14,894 nucleotides of DNA from an uncultured Thalassospira sp. (lineage in GTDB: Bacteria > Pseudomonadota > Alphaproteobacteria > Rhodospirillales_A > Thalassospiraceae): NCBI GenBank assembly GCA_946885765.1, contig CAMPHD010000038.1, forward strand, positions 1-14,894, read 5' to 3'. The position numbers and the translations under genes were made by a program. This document shows, piece after piece, positions 5,605 through 14,571 of the stretch. Every line of letters begins with the position of its first letter. Positions within the stretch are counted from its first letter, which is position 1. The notes below the pieces were generated by a model. That model did not search any database. It was given only the letters and a program-made list of their open reading frames with translations, and had not been told where the DNA came from.

Positions 5605-8109
5605 ATGTTCAAGGCAAAGATATCCCGTCGTGATGCCCTGAAAGCGAAGGCGGCCGCCGTGGCCGCCGCTGCCGCCGGCATCAGTTTGCCCGCAGCAGCA
5701 CAAAACCTGGTGACCGATGCGGAACACACCCAACTGAAATGGTCAAAAGCGCCCTGCCGATTCTGTGGAACGGGCTGCTCGGTGATGGTAGCAACCAAGG
5801 ACAACCACGTGGTTGCCACCCATGGCGATGTTCTGTCGCCGGTTAATCGTGGCCTTAACTGCGTCAAAGGTTACTTCCTGTCAAAGATCATGTATGGCGA
5901 GGACCGCCTGACGCAACCGTTACTACGTAAAAAGAATGGTGTCTATGACAAGAACGGCGATTTCACGCCTGTCTCGTGGGACGAGGCCTTTGACGTCATG
6001 GCCGAAAAATGGAAAGCCGCACTTAAGGCAAAGGGCCCGACATCTGTTGGTATGTTCGGTTCGGGCCAATGGACGGTGTTCGAAGGTTATGCAGCCTCCA
6101 AACTGATGAAGGCCGGTTTCCGGTCCAATAACCTCGACCCCAACGCAAGACACTGCATGGCCTCCGCAGCTGTCGGGTTCATGCGTACCTTCGGTATGGA
6201 TGAACCGATGGGGTGCTATGACGATATGGAAGTAGCAGACGCCTTTGTTCTTTGGGGATCGAACATGGCGGAAATGCACCCGATCCTCTGGACGCGTGTA
6301 ACAGACCGGCGATTGTCCGCCCCGCATGTAAAGGTCGCCGTTCTTTCAACATATGAACACCGCTGTTTTGATCTTGCCGATATTCCAATGGTGTTCAAAC
6401 CACAGACCGATCTGGCGATCCTGAACTATATCGCCCACCACATCATTTCAACCGATCGGGCCAATACCGGTTTTGTAAACAGGCATACCGTGTTCCGCCG
6501 CGGCAATACCGACATCGGTTATGGTCTGCGCCCCGAAGACCCCCGTGAACAATCGGCAAAACATGCGTCCGACGCCGGTGGGTCAACGGACATGACATTT
6601 GCCGAGTTTGCCGAGTTTGTTTCGGAATATACCCTTGATAAGGTCCACGAAATGACCGGTGTTCCCAAGGAACGCCTCGAAGCTCTCGCCGAACTTTATG
6701 CCGATCCCAAGATCAAGGTGACGTCTTTCTGGACCATGGGCTTTAATCAGCATACCCGCGGCGTATGGGCCAACAATCTGTGCTACAATATCCATCTTCT
6801 GACCGGTAAAATTTCGGAACCCGGCAATTCGCCCTTTTCGCTGACCGGGCAGCCATCGGCCTGCGGCACAGCCCGAGAAGTCGGGACATTTTCCCACCGC
6901 CTGCCTGCCGATATGGAAGTGACCAATCCGGAACACCGCGCCCACGCCGAAGAAATCTGGAAACTTCCAGCTGGCACGATTCCCGACAAGGTCGGCTATC
7001 ATGCTGTGCTCCAGAACCGCATGCTCAAAGATGGCAAGCTCAATGCCTATTGGGTTCAGTGCAACAACAACATGCAGGCCGCCGCCAACTTTAACGAGGA
7101 AGCCTGGCCGGGATATCGTAATCCGGAAAACTTTATTGCCGTCTCGGATGTTTATCCCACCGTCACCTGCGAAGCCGCCGATCTGATCCTGCCGACCGCC
7201 ATGTGGGTAGAGAAGGAAGGCTGCTATGGCAATGCCGAACGGCGAACCCATATGTGGCATCAGCTCGTTCAGGCCCCCGGTGAAGCCAAATCCGATCTGT
7301 GGCAATTGATGGAGTTTTCCAAACGTTTCGCCATTGAGGATGTCTGGCCCGAGGAACTTCTGGCCAAAATGCCTGAAATACGTGGCAAAAGCCTTTACGA
7401 CGTCCTTTACCGCAATGGCAATGTTGACAAATTCCCGATCGAGGAAACTGCCCCCGATTATGACAATAACGAAGCCGAACATTTTGGTTTCTATGTGCAA
7501 AAAGGCCTGTTCGAGGAATACGCTACTTTTGGTCGAGGGCATGGTCACGACCTTGCACCGTTTGAAACCTATCATCACGTTCGCGGCTTGCGCTGGCCCG
7601 TCGTCGACGGCAAGGAAACTCTCTGGCGCTACCGGGAAGGATATGATCCCTATGTCACCCCCGGTGCCGGGGTAGAGTTTTATGGTCATAAGGATGGCAA
7701 GGCACGTATCTTTGCCCTTCCATATGAACCCACCCCCGAAAGCCCGGATGAGGAATATCCATATTGGCTTTGTACTGGTCGTGTTCTGGAACATTGGCAT
7801 TCCGGTTCAATGACCGAACGTGTCCCCGAACTCTATCGGGCCTTTCCGGACGCTCTTTGTTTCCTTCATCCTGACGATGCCGCTGAAATGGGCATGCGGC
7901 GCGGAGACGAAATCCGCGTCATTTCCAGACGTGGCGAAATGCGTACACGTGTTGAAACACGCGGACGCAACAGACCGCCACGCGGACTTGTGTTTGTCCC
8001 ATGGTTTGATGCCAGCCAGTTGATCAACAAGGTCACGCTGGATGCGACAGACCCGATATCCAAGCAGACCGACTATAAAAAATGCGCCGTCCGCCTGGAA
8101 AAGGTGTGA
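5605..8109 (+). CDS. napA: Periplasmic nitrate reductase catalytic subunit NapA
   Basis: NapA reduces nitrate to nitrite in the periplasm with a bis-molybdopterin guanine dinucleotide molybdenum centre and one [4Fe-4S] cluster. The 834 residues are the normal length. A Tat signal begins SRRDALK (7-13), with Ala where Phe or Leu is common, followed by an Ala-rich hydrophobic stretch and a likely cleavage site near residue 32. Cluster ligands are Cys51, Cys54, Cys58 and Cys86 (CRFCGTGC and NCVKGYF), with Lys88 as the expected electron relay. The molybdenum ligand is Cys184 in [19 protein letters not shown] precedes the ATG. The gene is intact and embedded in the full nap operon, so a functional enzyme is likely. 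Confidence 0.98.
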   Translation: MFKAKISRRDALKAKAAAVAAAAAGISLPAAAQNLVTDAEHTQLKWSKAPCRFCGTGCSVMVATKDNHVVATHGDVLSPVNRGLNCVKGYFLSKIMYGEDRLTQPLLRKKNGVYDKNGDFTPVSWDEAFDVMAEKWKAALKAKGPTSVGMFGSGQWTVFEGYAASKLMKAGFRSNNLDPNARHCMASAAVGFMRTFGMDEPMGCYDDMEVADAFVLWGSNMAEMHPILWTRVTDRRLSAPHVKVAVLSTYEHRCFDLADIPMVFKPQTDLAILNYIAHHIISTDRANTGFVNRHTVFRRGNTDIGYGLRPEDPREQSAKHASDAGGSTDMTFAEFAEFVSEYTLDKVHEMTGVPKERLEALAELYADPKIKVTSFWTMGFNQHTRGVWANNLCYNIHLLTGKISEPGNSPFSLTGQPSACGTAREVGTFSHRLPADMEVTNPEHRAHAEEIWKLPAGTIPDKVGYHAVLQNRMLKDGKLNAYWVQCNNNMQAAANFNEEAWPGYRNPENFIAVSDVYPTVTCEAADLILPTAMWVEKEGCYGNAERRTHMWHQLVQAPGEAKSDLWQLMEFSKRFAIEDVWPEELLAKMPEIRGKSLYDVLYRNGNVDKFPIEETAPDYDNNEAEHFGFYVQKGLFEEYATFGRGHGHDLAPFETYHHVRGLRWPVVDGKETLWRYREGYDPYVTPGAGVEFYGHKDGKARIFALPYEPTPESPDEEYPYWLCTGRVLEHWHSGSMTERVPELYRAFPDALCFLHPDDAAEMGMRRGDEIRVISRRGEMRTRVETRGRNRPPRGLVFVPWFDASQLINKVTLDATDPISKQTDYKKCAVRLEKV

Positions 8110-8120
8110 GGGAGGAAACC

Positions 8121-8585
8121 ATGAAAATGAACCCGAAATGGCTCATGGCGCTGGCAATCATTGGAATTGCTGGCGCGGCATATGCCGCCGAACCGATCAC
8201 CACCCTGCGCAGTACCGCCCCCGATCAGGAAAGCGCGGCCCCACGGATCAGCAACTTCGAGGATACAGACCAGAAACGTCCGCGCAATTATCCCGAACAA
8301 CCGCCAACCATTCCGCACGATATCGAAGGCTATCAGATCGATAAAAACGCCAATAAATGCCTATCCTGCCATGCGCGGTCGCGCACGGGTGACAGTGGTG
8401 CGCCCATGGTATCAATCACCCATTTCATGGATCGTGATGGCCAGTTTCTGGCCGCGGTCAGTCCGCGGCGCTATTTCTGCACGCAGTGCCATGTGTCACA
8501 GCGCGAAGTCGAACCACTGGTCGGTAACAGCTTTGTCGATATCGATGCATTACTGCCCAACAACAGCACGCGGATCGCGGAATAG
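8121..8585 (+). CDS. napB: Periplasmic nitrate reductase dihaem cytochrome c subunit NapB
   Basis: NapB is the periplasmic electron donor to NapA and carries two c-type haems. The 154-residue precursor has a Sec signal peptide (residues 1-22, ending AAYAA). Haem sites are CLSCH (Cys80, Cys83, His84) and CTQCH (Cys120, Cys123, His124). Likely distal axial ligands are His66 (PPTIPHDI) and His101 (SITHFMD), at the places usual for NapB. The ATG at 8121 is taken because GGGAGGAAACC precedes it and it starts a clean signal peptide; an upstream in-frame start would overlap napA. The spacing to napA is 11 bases. Confidence 0.96.
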   Translation: MKMNPKWLMALAIIGIAGAAYAAEPITTLRSTAPDQESAAPRISNFEDTDQKRPRNYPEQPPTIPHDIEGYQIDKNANKCLSCHARSRTGDSGAPMVSITHFMDRDGQFLAAVSPRRYFCTQCHVSQREVEPLVGNSFVDIDALLPNNSTRIAE

Positions 8586-8596
8586 GGAGATTGCCA

Positions 8597-9187
8597 ATGT
8601 TCGATCTTCTGAAACGCTATTGGAAGGTCCTGAATTCACCAAGCGTGCATTTCAGCCTCGCCTTCCTGACGCTGGGTGGCTTTGTTGCCGGTGTTATCTT
8701 CTGGGGCGGTTTCAACACCGCACTTGAAGCCACCAACACCGAAAAGTTCTGTATCTCGTGTCATGAAATGCGTGACAACGTGTATGCCGAACTCAAATCG
8801 ACCATCCACTATTCCAACCGATCCGGTGTGCGCGCCACCTGCCCGGATTGTCACGTCCCGCATGAATGGACAGACAAGATTGCCCGTAAGATGCAGGCTT
8901 CCAAGGAAGTCTGGGGCAAGATTTTCGGCACCATCAGCACGCGTGACAAGTTTGTCGAAAAGCGACTTGAACTTGCCCAGCACGAATGGGCACGTTTGAA
9001 ATCCAACAATTCACTGGAATGTCGCAACTGTCATTCTGCGGAATCGATGGATACAACCCGCCAAAGCCCGCGTGCCGTCGAAGCACATGAGAAATTTTTG
9101 TTCACCGGACAAAAGACATGTATCGACTGTCACAAAGGGATCGCGCATCATCTGCCTGACATGTCGGGTGTTCCCGAGTGGCAGTAA
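8597..9187 (+). CDS. napC: Membrane tetrahaem quinol dehydrogenase NapC
   Basis: NapC oxidises membrane quinol and passes electrons to NapB. The 196-residue protein has one N-terminal membrane anchor (about residues 18-39) and a periplasmic domain with four CxxCH haem sites at Cys52, Cys82, Cys142 and Cys175 (CISCH, CPDCH, CRNCH, CIDCH). This is the NapC/NirT pattern. The ATG at 8597 follows AGGGAGATTGCCA; an in-frame TTG six bases earlier is a less likely start. It is the last recognised nap gene, 11 bases after napB, and is followed by a strong hairpin. Confidence 0.96.
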   Translation: MFDLLKRYWKVLNSPSVHFSLAFLTLGGFVAGVIFWGGFNTALEATNTEKFCISCHEMRDNVYAELKSTIHYSNRSGVRATCPDCHVPHEWTDKIARKMQASKEVWGKIFGTISTRDKFVEKRLELAQHEWARLKSNNSLECRNCHSAESMDTTRQSPRAVEAHEKFLFTGQKTCIDCHKGIAHHLPDMSGVPEWQ

Positions 9188-9197
9188 CCGATTTTCT

Positions 9198-9228
9198 GGC
9201 GTGATCGCACTCCTCTGGCGATCACGCC
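9198..9228 (+). terminator. Hairpin after napC, probable end of the nap operon
   Basis: GGCGTGATCGC (9198-9208) and GCGATCACGCC (9218-9228) form a perfect 11-bp stem with a 9-base loop, 10 bases after the napC stop. No T run follows, so termination may be partial or the hairpin may protect the nap mRNA 3' end. Partial read-through into the next gene is therefore possible. Confidence 0.6.
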
Positions 9229-9267
9229 GAAATCCGCACGAAGGACGGGTAATGACGTTGATGATAC

Positions 9268-9291
9268 TTGGTGATACCGGCATTTCACCAA
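9268..9291. promoter_or_regulatory. Inverted repeat before the DUF2478 gene
   Basis: TTGGTGA (9268-9274) and TCACCAA (9285-9291) are perfect 7-base arms separated by 10 bases, ending 21 bases before the start codon and just ahead of the GGGGA ribosome site. It could be an operator or a leader hairpin. It does not match the ModE or FNR consensus. Confidence 0.35.
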
Positions 9292-9312
9292 ATGGCGACC
9301 GGGGATAAATTT

Positions 9313-9831
9313 ATGTTGGCTGGTGTCCCCTTTCTTCCTAAAGACGGTATCGACGATCTGCTTGATCGTCTGGCGAATCACATCGTTGCCAAAGGGCAGC
9401 GCGTCGCGGGCTATGTGCAAAAACGCCGTGCGGACCGTGATTGCGGAACGCTGGTTTATGTCCGTAACCTTGGCACTGGTCATGAAATGCCAATCACCAA
9501 AAACCGCGGTTCGATGGCACGTGGCTGCAAGCTTGATGGTGATGCACTGGCAACCCTGTCAGAACAGCTTGAAGGCGATCTGGATCATGCCCCCGATATC
9601 CTGATCATCGGGCGGTTCGGGCGCAGCGAAGCCGACGGGCGCGGATTGCGCGACGTGATATCAAAGGCGATGGATTTGGGAATTCCGGTACTGGTCGGTG
9701 TTCGCGATGAATATGACGCCGCGTGGCAGGGTTTCCACGGCGGTTATGCCCAAACCCTGCCCTTTGACGAGGCCGCGATTATCGCCTGGTGGCAGAAACA
9801 AGTACATGAACGCGAAACGCTGGATGCCTGA
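9313..9831 (+). CDS. DUF2478 family protein downstream of nap
   Basis: This 172-residue protein looks like DUF2478, a family of unknown function that I recall being found near molybdenum transport or molybdoenzyme genes (from memory, not searched). Features seen are the N-terminal GVPFLPKDGIDDLL where related NTPase-like folds carry a P-loop, but without the GKT/S residues. RVAGYVQKR (30-38), ARGCKLD with Cys72 (69-75) and the most diagnostic stretch, GRFGRSEADGRG (100-111), follow, then a hydrophobic strand IPVLVGVRD. No signal or membrane helix is present, so it should be cytoplasmic. The ATG at 9313 is preferred because GGGGATAAATTT precedes it and the protein then begins MLAGVPF; in-frame starts at 9268 and 9292 lack this. 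It is on the nap strand, 125 bases after napC. Confidence 0.75.
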   Translation: MLAGVPFLPKDGIDDLLDRLANHIVAKGQRVAGYVQKRRADRDCGTLVYVRNLGTGHEMPITKNRGSMARGCKLDGDALATLSEQLEGDLDHAPDILIIGRFGRSEADGRGLRDVISKAMDLGIPVLVGVRDEYDAAWQGFHGGYAQTLPFDEAAIIAWWQKQVHERETLDA

Positions 9832-9849
9832 CTACTGGTTTAATCAGGC
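9826..9849. terminator. Small hairpin between convergent genes
   Basis: GCCTGA (9826-9831, including the DUF2478 stop) and TCAGGC (9844-9849) pair over 6 bp with a 12-base loop. It sits between the convergent DUF2478 and amidotransferase genes, where a bidirectional terminator would be expected. It is short and has no T tract, so confidence is low. Confidence 0.25.
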
Positions 9850-9855
9850 CAAATC

Positions 9856-10602
9856 CTAAACGCCGCACGCACCAAGGTTGGCATCAACAATAACCCGCTT
9901 GTCAATCAGCACACGGGTCGCAAAACTTTCAAACCACGCCCCGAATGCCGCGTCATATTTGGCGCGTCCGGCACGTTGCTGATCGGGATTCTGACCATTC
10001 GGGCGCTCTGTCTTTTCCGCCGATTTCGCAAGCCAGCGTTCATGGGTTTCGTCATCGACCTCGGGATGGAACTGAATACCCCAGATGCGGTTGTCTATGT
10101 GATAGGCCTGATTGGGGAAAACCGAACCACGCGCCATCAATTGCGCCCCATCAGGAAGCTCGAACCCTTCGCTGTGCCAGTGATAAACCATCATTTCATC
10201 GGGGAAAAGGTCCCGTCCGAGTTCCGTTGCCTCGACCGGGTAATAGCCGATTTCGGTCATTCCGTCGACACGGGGTGAAACCCCCGCCCCCAGATGGCGC
10301 GCCATCAATTGCGCACCAAGGCAAATCCCCAGATACATCGCATTACTGCTCACAACATGAGGCAGCCATTCCATGATCTTTGCGACATTGGCCTCATGGT
10401 CGTCATTGGCACTCATCGGGCCGCCAAACACAATCGCCAGATGGTAGCCCGCCATATCGCTCGGCAGAATATCACCTTCACCCGGACGGCGAATATCGAA
10501 CTCGTACCCGTACCGACGTAAAACGGTCCCCACCCGACCGGGCTGACCGGTGGCAGAGTTGAAAACCATCAAAACGCGCTTCACGGGACTTAATTCATTC
10601 AT
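9856..10602 (-). CDS. Class I glutamine amidotransferase (GuaA-type GATase domain) protein
   Basis: The protein is a stand-alone class I glutamine amidotransferase, related to the glutaminase domain of GMP synthase but without the synthetase domain. The triad is visible: nucleophile Cys94 in GICLGAQ, His179 and Glu181 in IQFHPEV. The early motif VFGGPMSAND (58-67) is the usual oxyanion-strand turn. It has 248 residues with the ATG at 10602, which follows CGAGGTCGGC. An in-frame ATG at 10686 would extend into the ychF terminator and add residues without family character. Such enzymes often act on small amides or gamma-glutamyl compounds; the substrate here is unknown. It converges on the DUF2478 gene and follows ychF on the same strand beyond a terminator, so it is probably a separate unit. 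Confidence 0.85.
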   Translation of the reverse strand: MNELSPVKRVLMVFNSATGQPGRVGTVLRRYGYEFDIRRPGEGDILPSDMAGYHLAIVFGGPMSANDDHEANVAKIMEWLPHVVSSNAMYLGICLGAQLMARHLGAGVSPRVDGMTEIGYYPVEATELGRDLFPDEMMVYHWHSEGFELPDGAQLMARGSVFPNQAYHIDNRIWGIQFHPEVDDETHERWLAKSAEKTERPNGQNPDQQRAGRAKYDAAFGAWFESFATRVLIDKRVIVDANLGACGV

Positions 10603-10689
10603 GCCGACCTCGTTGCTGCAATTGCGAAATGGTGGCGTTTTAGAACCGTTTTGACAAGCCCCGAAGCGGTAAAAGTCAAACAGCATGAA

Positions 10690-10717
10690 AAGGCCACCGC
10701 ATTTCTGCGATGGCCTT
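10690..10717 (-). terminator. Rho-independent terminator of ychF
   Basis: Read on the minus strand, AAGGCCA, U, CGCA (from 10717) pairs with UGCG, G, UGGCCUU (to 10690), a 12-bp stem with one U-G pair closed by a GAAA tetraloop. The stem runs into UUUUC. It begins 27 bases after the ychF stop. Confidence 0.75.
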
Positions 10718-10744
10718 CGTCTTCATACAATACCGGAATGCGGC

Positions 10745-11848
10745 TTATACGTTGAATTTAAAGTGGAAGATGTCACCGTCCTTGACGATGTAGGTCTTGC
10801 CTTCCTGACGCAGCTTGCCGTTATCGCGCGCACCGGCTTCACCGTTAAATTCGATGAAATCGTCATAGGCGATGGTTTCGGCCTTGATGAAACCGCGTTC
10901 AAAATCGGTATGGATGACACCGGCGGCATTGGGTGCGGTCGCACCGGAATAAACCGTCCATGCACGCGCTTCTTTCGGGCCAACCGTGAAGAAGGTCAGA
11001 AGTTTCAGAAGCTTGTAGCCTTCGCGAATAACACGCGTCAGGCCGGTTTCTTCAAGACCAAGACCTTCAAGAAATTCCTTCTTGTCTTCGGCACTGTCAA
11101 GCAGGGCAACTTCGGACTCGATTGCGGCTGAAATCACAACCGAACGCGCACCCTGTGAAGCGGCCATTTCGGCAACCTTGGCCGAAAGTGCGTTACCATC
11201 GGCCGCACTGTCTTCGTCAACATTGCACGCATACAAAACCGGCTTGCTGGTCAGAAGCTGCAACATACGGAATGCCTTGGCTTCGTCTTCGTTGTTGATT
11301 TCAACGATACGCGCCGGTTTGCCTTCGCGCAGAACCTCAAGGGTTCGCTCGATCAGCTCAAGCGCCAATTTAGCGTCTTTATCGCCACCCTTTGCGCGTT
11401 TCTGAAGACCGGTAACGCGTTTTTCAAGGCTGTCCATATCGGCCAGCATCAATTCGGTTTCGATGGTTTCCGCATCGCGCACCGGGTCAACCGAACCTTC
11501 GACATGGGTGATGTCGCCGTCTTCGAAACAGCGCAAAACATGCACGATGGCATCGGTTTCTCGGATGTTGGCCAGGAACTGGTTGCCAAGCCCCTCGCCC
11601 TTCGACGCACCGCGTACCAGACCAGCGATATCAACGAATTCAAGCTGGGTCGGGATGATGGTCGCCGACTTGCCGATGGCGGCAATCTTGTCAAGGCGTT
11701 CATCAGGAACGCTGACCCGGCCGGTATTGGGCTCGATGGTACAGAACGGGAAGTTCGCTGCCTCGGCAGCGGCCGTCTGTGTCAGGGCGTTAAACAGGGT
11801 CGATTTACCAACGTTGGGCAGACCGACAATACCGCATTTGAATCCCAT
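10745..11848 (-). CDS. ychF: Redox-regulated ATPase YchF (OBG family)
   Basis: YchF is a ribosome-associated P-loop protein of the OBG group that hydrolyses ATP rather than GTP. The 367 residues show the G1 loop GLPNVGKS (9-16), the G3 motif DIAG (73-76), and NVDE (209-212) in place of the GTPase NKxD, which explains the ATP preference. The C-terminal TGS domain covers about residues 280-367. Cys36 in [10 protein letters not shown] matches the conserved Cys35 that has been tied to redox control in E. coli, where YchF is reported to dampen the oxidative-stress response. The start follows GGAAAAG. It is last in the rplY-pth-ychF cluster, 64 bases after pth. Confidence 0.97.
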   Translation of the reverse strand: MGFKCGIVGLPNVGKSTLFNALTQTAAAEAANFPFCTIEPNTGRVSVPDERLDKIAAIGKSATIIPTQLEFVDIAGLVRGASKGEGLGNQFLANIRETDAIVHVLRCFEDGDITHVEGSVDPVRDAETIETELMLADMDSLEKRVTGLQKRAKGGDKDAKLALELIERTLEVLREGKPARIVEINNEDEAKAFRMLQLLTSKPVLYACNVDEDSAADGNALSAKVAEMAASQGARSVVISAAIESEVALLDSAEDKKEFLEGLGLEETGLTRVIREGYKLLKLLTFFTVGPKEARAWTVYSGATAPNAAGVIHTDFERGFIKAETIAYDDFIEFNGEAGARDNGKLRQEGKTYIVKDGDIFHFKFNV

Positions 11849-11886
11849 CTTTTCCGGGCTCCGTCACTTCGAATGTGTCTGAAACA

Positions 11887-11907
11887 GGATGGGGCAAACC
11901 CCGATCC
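11887..11907 (-). terminator. Hairpin between pth and ychF
   Basis: GGAT plus GGGG (11887-11894) pairs with CCCC plus ATCC (11899-11902, 11904-11907) with one bulged base and a 4-base loop. On the minus strand it lies 5 bases after the pth stop and is followed by TGTTTC. It may attenuate transcription into ychF or mark the mRNA end; too weak to call firmly. Confidence 0.35.
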
Positions 11908-11912
11908 CGATG

Positions 11913-12662
11913 CTATTTCTTTTTGCTAAAGGCGCGGGCCAGTGCCTGCGCCATGGCGCTTGCTGCGTTGCTGACCGGGGTGTCGGGCTTGCCTTCGACC
12001 TCCGGCGCATCAGACGCACCTTTATCTTCGATCTTGCCTTCGCCTTTGACAGCGTCAGCCAGTTTCGGCTTTTTCTCGGCCCTTGGTTTTGGCGGCGAGA
12101 CAATGTGCGAAACCTTGCTCATGAAACCGCCATCGTCTCCTTTGACGAGACGCGGGAATTCAAGTGCGACGCCATCCAGCAGCGCCATAAGCCAGCCGTT
12201 CTGTTCGGCCTTGGAAAAATCGCCCAGAACATGTCCGTGAACACGTTCCTTGTCGCCGGGATGACCAATGCCAAGCCGCACACGACGATATTCCTTGCCG
12301 CAATGGGCGTCGATGGATCGCAACCCGTTATGTCCGCCATGGCCGCCGCCGCGTTTGACGCGCAGCTTGCCCGGTGGAAGATCCAGCTCGTCATGCAGGA
12401 CAATAACGTCTTCGATCGGAATTTTGTAAAAGCGCAGCACTTCGCCAACACTTTGCCCCGAAAGGTTCATGAAAGTTTCGGGCTTTAACAGCAGAATCTT
12501 TTGACCGTTCAATTCGCCTTCGGACAATTGCCCCTGAAATTTCTTGCGCCAGGGGCCAAAAGAATGGCGGCGGACGAGTTCGTCCGCCGCCATAAAGCCG
12601 ATATTGTGGCGATTGGCGGCATATCCCGAACCCGGGTTCCCCAATCCAATCACCAATAACAT
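11913..12662 (-). CDS. pth: Peptidyl-tRNA hydrolase with charged C-terminal tail
   Basis: Pth releases peptides from peptidyl-tRNA that has dropped off the ribosome. Active-site residues are visible: Asn9 in GLGNPG, catalytic His19 (NRHNIG), Asn66 in MNLSG, Asp91 ([10 protein letters not shown]) and Asn112 in [11 protein letters not shown]. The protein is 249 residues, against about 190-195 for E. coli Pth. The excess is a hydrophilic Lys/Glu/Ala/Pro-rich tail from about residue 190, ending in an amphipathic-looking [14 protein letters not shown]. The start follows GATCGAGGTCTGCG, 14 bases after the rplY stop. The rplY-pth order is common in bacteria. Confidence 0.97.
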   Translation of the reverse strand: MLLVIGLGNPGSGYAANRHNIGFMAADELVRRHSFGPWRKKFQGQLSEGELNGQKILLLKPETFMNLSGQSVGEVLRFYKIPIEDVIVLHDELDLPPGKLRVKRGGGHGGHNGLRSIDAHCGKEYRRVRLGIGHPGDKERVHGHVLGDFSKAEQNGWLMALLDGVALEFPRLVKGDDGGFMSKVSHIVSPPKPRAEKKPKLADAVKGEGKIEDKGASDAPEVEGKPDTPVSNAASAMAQALARAFSKKK

Positions 12663-12676
12663 CGCAGACCTCGATC

Positions 12677-13297
12677 TTATTCTTCGGTCGCTTCTTCTTC
12701 GTCGTCGCTTTCGGCATTTTCTTCCGATTTAAGCGCAGACGGAGCAGCAACAGTCGCAACCGTGAAGTCACGGTCGGTAATGGTGAGTTCGACACCTTTC
12801 GGCAGTTTAATTGCCGAAATGTGAATCGAGTCGCCAACTTCGACACCGGTCAGATCGAAAACGAGTTCTTCGGGAATGGCACTCGGTGCGCATTCGACTT
12901 CGACATCGTGACGAACGATGTTCAGAACGCCGCCTTTTTTCAGACCCGGGGATTTCTCTTCGTTAACGAAGCGAACCGGGACTTCAACGGTCATGGTCTG
13001 ACCTTTTGCGAAACGCAGGAAGTCGACATGGATCGGAGCATCCGTCACTTTGTCGAACTGTACGTCGCGTGGCAGGACTTCGTAGGTTTCTTTGCCAATC
13101 TTGACATCAAGAATGTGCGAGAAGAAACCCTGCTTGTGCAGAAGCTTGTTGAGCGGACGCGGGTCAATCTGGAACAGAACAGGTTCCTGTTTTGCTCCGT
13201 AAATGACACCAGGGACCATACCGGCACGACGCACGGCACGGGCGGCCCCCTTTCCGGCCCGTTCACGGATTTCCGCAGTGATAACAGTGTTTGCCAT
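12677..13297 (-). CDS. rplY: Ribosomal protein bL25 / general stress protein Ctc
   Basis: bL25 binds 5S rRNA in the large ribosomal subunit. The 206-residue protein is the long Ctc/TL5 form: an N-terminal 5S-binding domain (about 1-92, with [17 protein letters not shown]) and a C-terminal beta domain (about 95-190, with [30 protein letters not shown] in pieces of the usual pattern), then an acidic end rich in Glu and Asp. The ATG at 13297 ([17 protein letters not shown]) is chosen because AAGGAGATTTTCCG precedes it; an upstream in-frame start would add nine residues not seen in the family. It heads the rplY-pth-ychF cluster. Confidence 0.96.
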   Translation of the reverse strand: MANTVITAEIRERAGKGAARAVRRAGMVPGVIYGAKQEPVLFQIDPRPLNKLLHKQGFFSHILDVKIGKETYEVLPRDVQFDKVTDAPIHVDFLRFAKGQTMTVEVPVRFVNEEKSPGLKKGGVLNIVRHDVEVECAPSAIPEELVFDLTGVEVGDSIHISAIKLPKGVELTITDRDFTVATVAAPSALKSEENAESDDEEEATEE

Positions 13298-13319
13298 CGG
13301 AAAATCTCCTTGAACTAAA

Positions 13320-13347
13320 AACATATTGCGTCCGCAGGCTGGTGCAA
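13320..13347 (-). promoter_or_regulatory. Candidate rplY promoter
   Basis: On the minus strand TTGCAC (13347-13342), 16 bases, TATGTT (13325-13320). The start of transcription would fall near 13313, just ahead of the rplY ribosome site. It lies between the prs terminator and rplY, where a promoter is needed if the terminator works. The match is moderate. Confidence 0.4.
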
Positions 13348-13376
13348 ATCACCGGTAAAAACCCACGAAAGCAAAC

Positions 13377-13402
13377 GCGCTGGCCTCCAGGGGTGCCAGC
13401 GC
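13377..13402 (-). terminator. Terminator-like hairpin after prs
   Basis: GCGCTGGC (13377-13384) and GCCAGCGC (13395-13402) form a perfect 8-bp stem with a 10-base loop, 17 bases after the prs stop. On the minus strand it is followed by GTTTGCTTTC and then a T5 run further on. A Rho-independent terminator is the likely role. Confidence 0.6.
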
Positions 13403-13419
13403 AGCAGCGCCTTATACCC

Positions 13420-14352
13420 TCAATCGAAAAGAACGGAAACAGATTTTTCTTCCGAAATTCGACGAATGGCTTCGGCCATCAAAGGTGCAATCGGAAGTTG
13501 ACGAATTTTCGAACAGCCACGCACCGCTTCGGACGCCTTGATCGAGTCCGTGGTCACGACTTCGGTCATTGGCGAATTGGCGATACGTTCAACAGCCGGG
13601 CCCGACAGAACGCCATGCGAAACATAGGCCGCAACCGATGCCGCACCGCGCTCTTTAAGGGCGGTCGCCGCATTGCAAAGGGTGCCTGCCGAATCAACGA
13701 TGTCATCAACCAGAATGCAGGCAGCATCCTTGACGTCACCGATAACATGCATGACTTCCGACACACCGGCCTGCGGGCGACGTTTGTCGATGATCGCCAG
13801 TTCCGCATCCAGACGTTTTGCAACGGAACGCGCACGTGCCACACCACCGACGTCCGGGCTGACGATCACCAGTTTCTGGCCTTCGAACTTGTTGCGAATG
13901 TCGCTGGTCAGAACCGGCGATGCAAACAGGTTATCAAGCGGAATATCGAAGAAACCCTGAATCTGACCAGCATGAAGATCCATGGTCAGAACGCGGTCTG
14001 CACCGGCAACCGTGATCAGGTTGGCAACCAGTTTGGCCGAAATCGGGGTACGGGGACCCGATTTACGATCCTGACGCGCATATCCGAAATACGGAAGAAC
14101 GGCAGTGATACGACGGGCCGAACCACGGCGCAGCGCATCAAGAACCACCAGAAGTTCCATCAGATGGTCGTTTGCAGGGAAAGAGGTGCTCTGAATGACA
14201 AAAACGTCCTCACCGCGGACGTTTTCCTGTATTTCACACCAGATTTCCTGATCGGAGAATCGCTTGAGATCTGCACGGGTAAGCGGCAGGCTCAAGTGAT
14301 CAGCAATGGCCTCAGACAGCGGGCGGTTGCTGTTACAAGCGAGGATCTTCAT
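13420..14352 (-). CDS. prs: Ribose-phosphate pyrophosphokinase (PRPP synthase)
   Basis: Prs makes 5-phosphoribosyl 1-diphosphate from ribose 5-phosphate and ATP, feeding purine, pyrimidine, histidine, tryptophan and NAD synthesis. The 310 residues show the class I features: RFSDQEIW (31-38), the flexible catalytic loop around [13 protein letters not shown] (91-103), metal/ATP-binding [11 protein letters not shown] (125-135, His127) and the PRPP-binding loop DDIVDSAGT (216-224). The ATG at 14352 gives the classic [17 protein letters not shown] start and normal length, with CGAGGCCCCGTC upstream; longer in-frame starts (to 14523) lie in the leader. It has its own promoter and terminator. Confidence 0.97.
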   Translation of the reverse strand: MKILACNSNRPLSEAIADHLSLPLTRADLKRFSDQEIWCEIQENVRGEDVFVIQSTSFPANDHLMELLVVLDALRRGSARRITAVLPYFGYARQDRKSGPRTPISAKLVANLITVAGADRVLTMDLHAGQIQGFFDIPLDNLFASPVLTSDIRNKFEGQKLVIVSPDVGGVARARSVAKRLDAELAIIDKRRPQAGVSEVMHVIGDVKDAACILVDDIVDSAGTLCNAATALKERGAASVAAYVSHGVLSGPAVERIANSPMTEVVTTDSIKASEAVRGCSKIRQLPIAPLMAEAIRRISEEKSVSVLFD

Positions 14353-14400
14353 GACGGGGCCTCGGTTAATGGGTGCCGGGAAAGTGAATAAATCTAATGT

Positions 14401-14415
14401 CCTGTACGGTACAGG
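14401..14415. promoter_or_regulatory. 15-base dyad in the prs leader
   Basis: CCTGTAC and GTACAGG are perfect 7-base arms around one central base. As RNA it would fold as 6 bp with a 3-base loop, followed on the prs strand by an AT-rich stretch (ATTAGATTTATT). A protein site or attenuator are both possible. Confidence 0.3.
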
Positions 14416-14571
14416 CCGGATGCAAACTTGCCGGTAACAGATCCCGTCACGTCTTTCCTGTCGTTCACTTGACCTTATAATTAGGCGCTTTCGCCTTCCG
14501 GTCCAACGACACATCCACGACACTCAAAGACCAATAATGAGCAAGTCCACATATCAGTGAACCGCGGCGGT

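Noticed and set aside
6583..7800. 405-codon open frame on the minus strand inside napA
   Set aside because: It lies wholly antisense to a certain gene with clear catalytic motifs, its translation has no domain pattern, and it reflects codon bias of napA.
10603..10686. Upstream extension of the glutamine amidotransferase to an ATG at 10686
   Set aside because: It would run into the ychF terminator, has no family similarity, and the ATG at 10602 has a GAGG ribosome site.
13291..14391. 366-codon open frame on the plus strand opposite prs
   Set aside because: It is a mirror of prs codon use; prs carries all family motifs and the plus-strand translation looks random with many Arg, Asn and His.
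14420..14435. PurR-like ATGCAAAC in the prs leader
   Set aside because: Only one half of the E. coli PurR site matches and the second half is absent.
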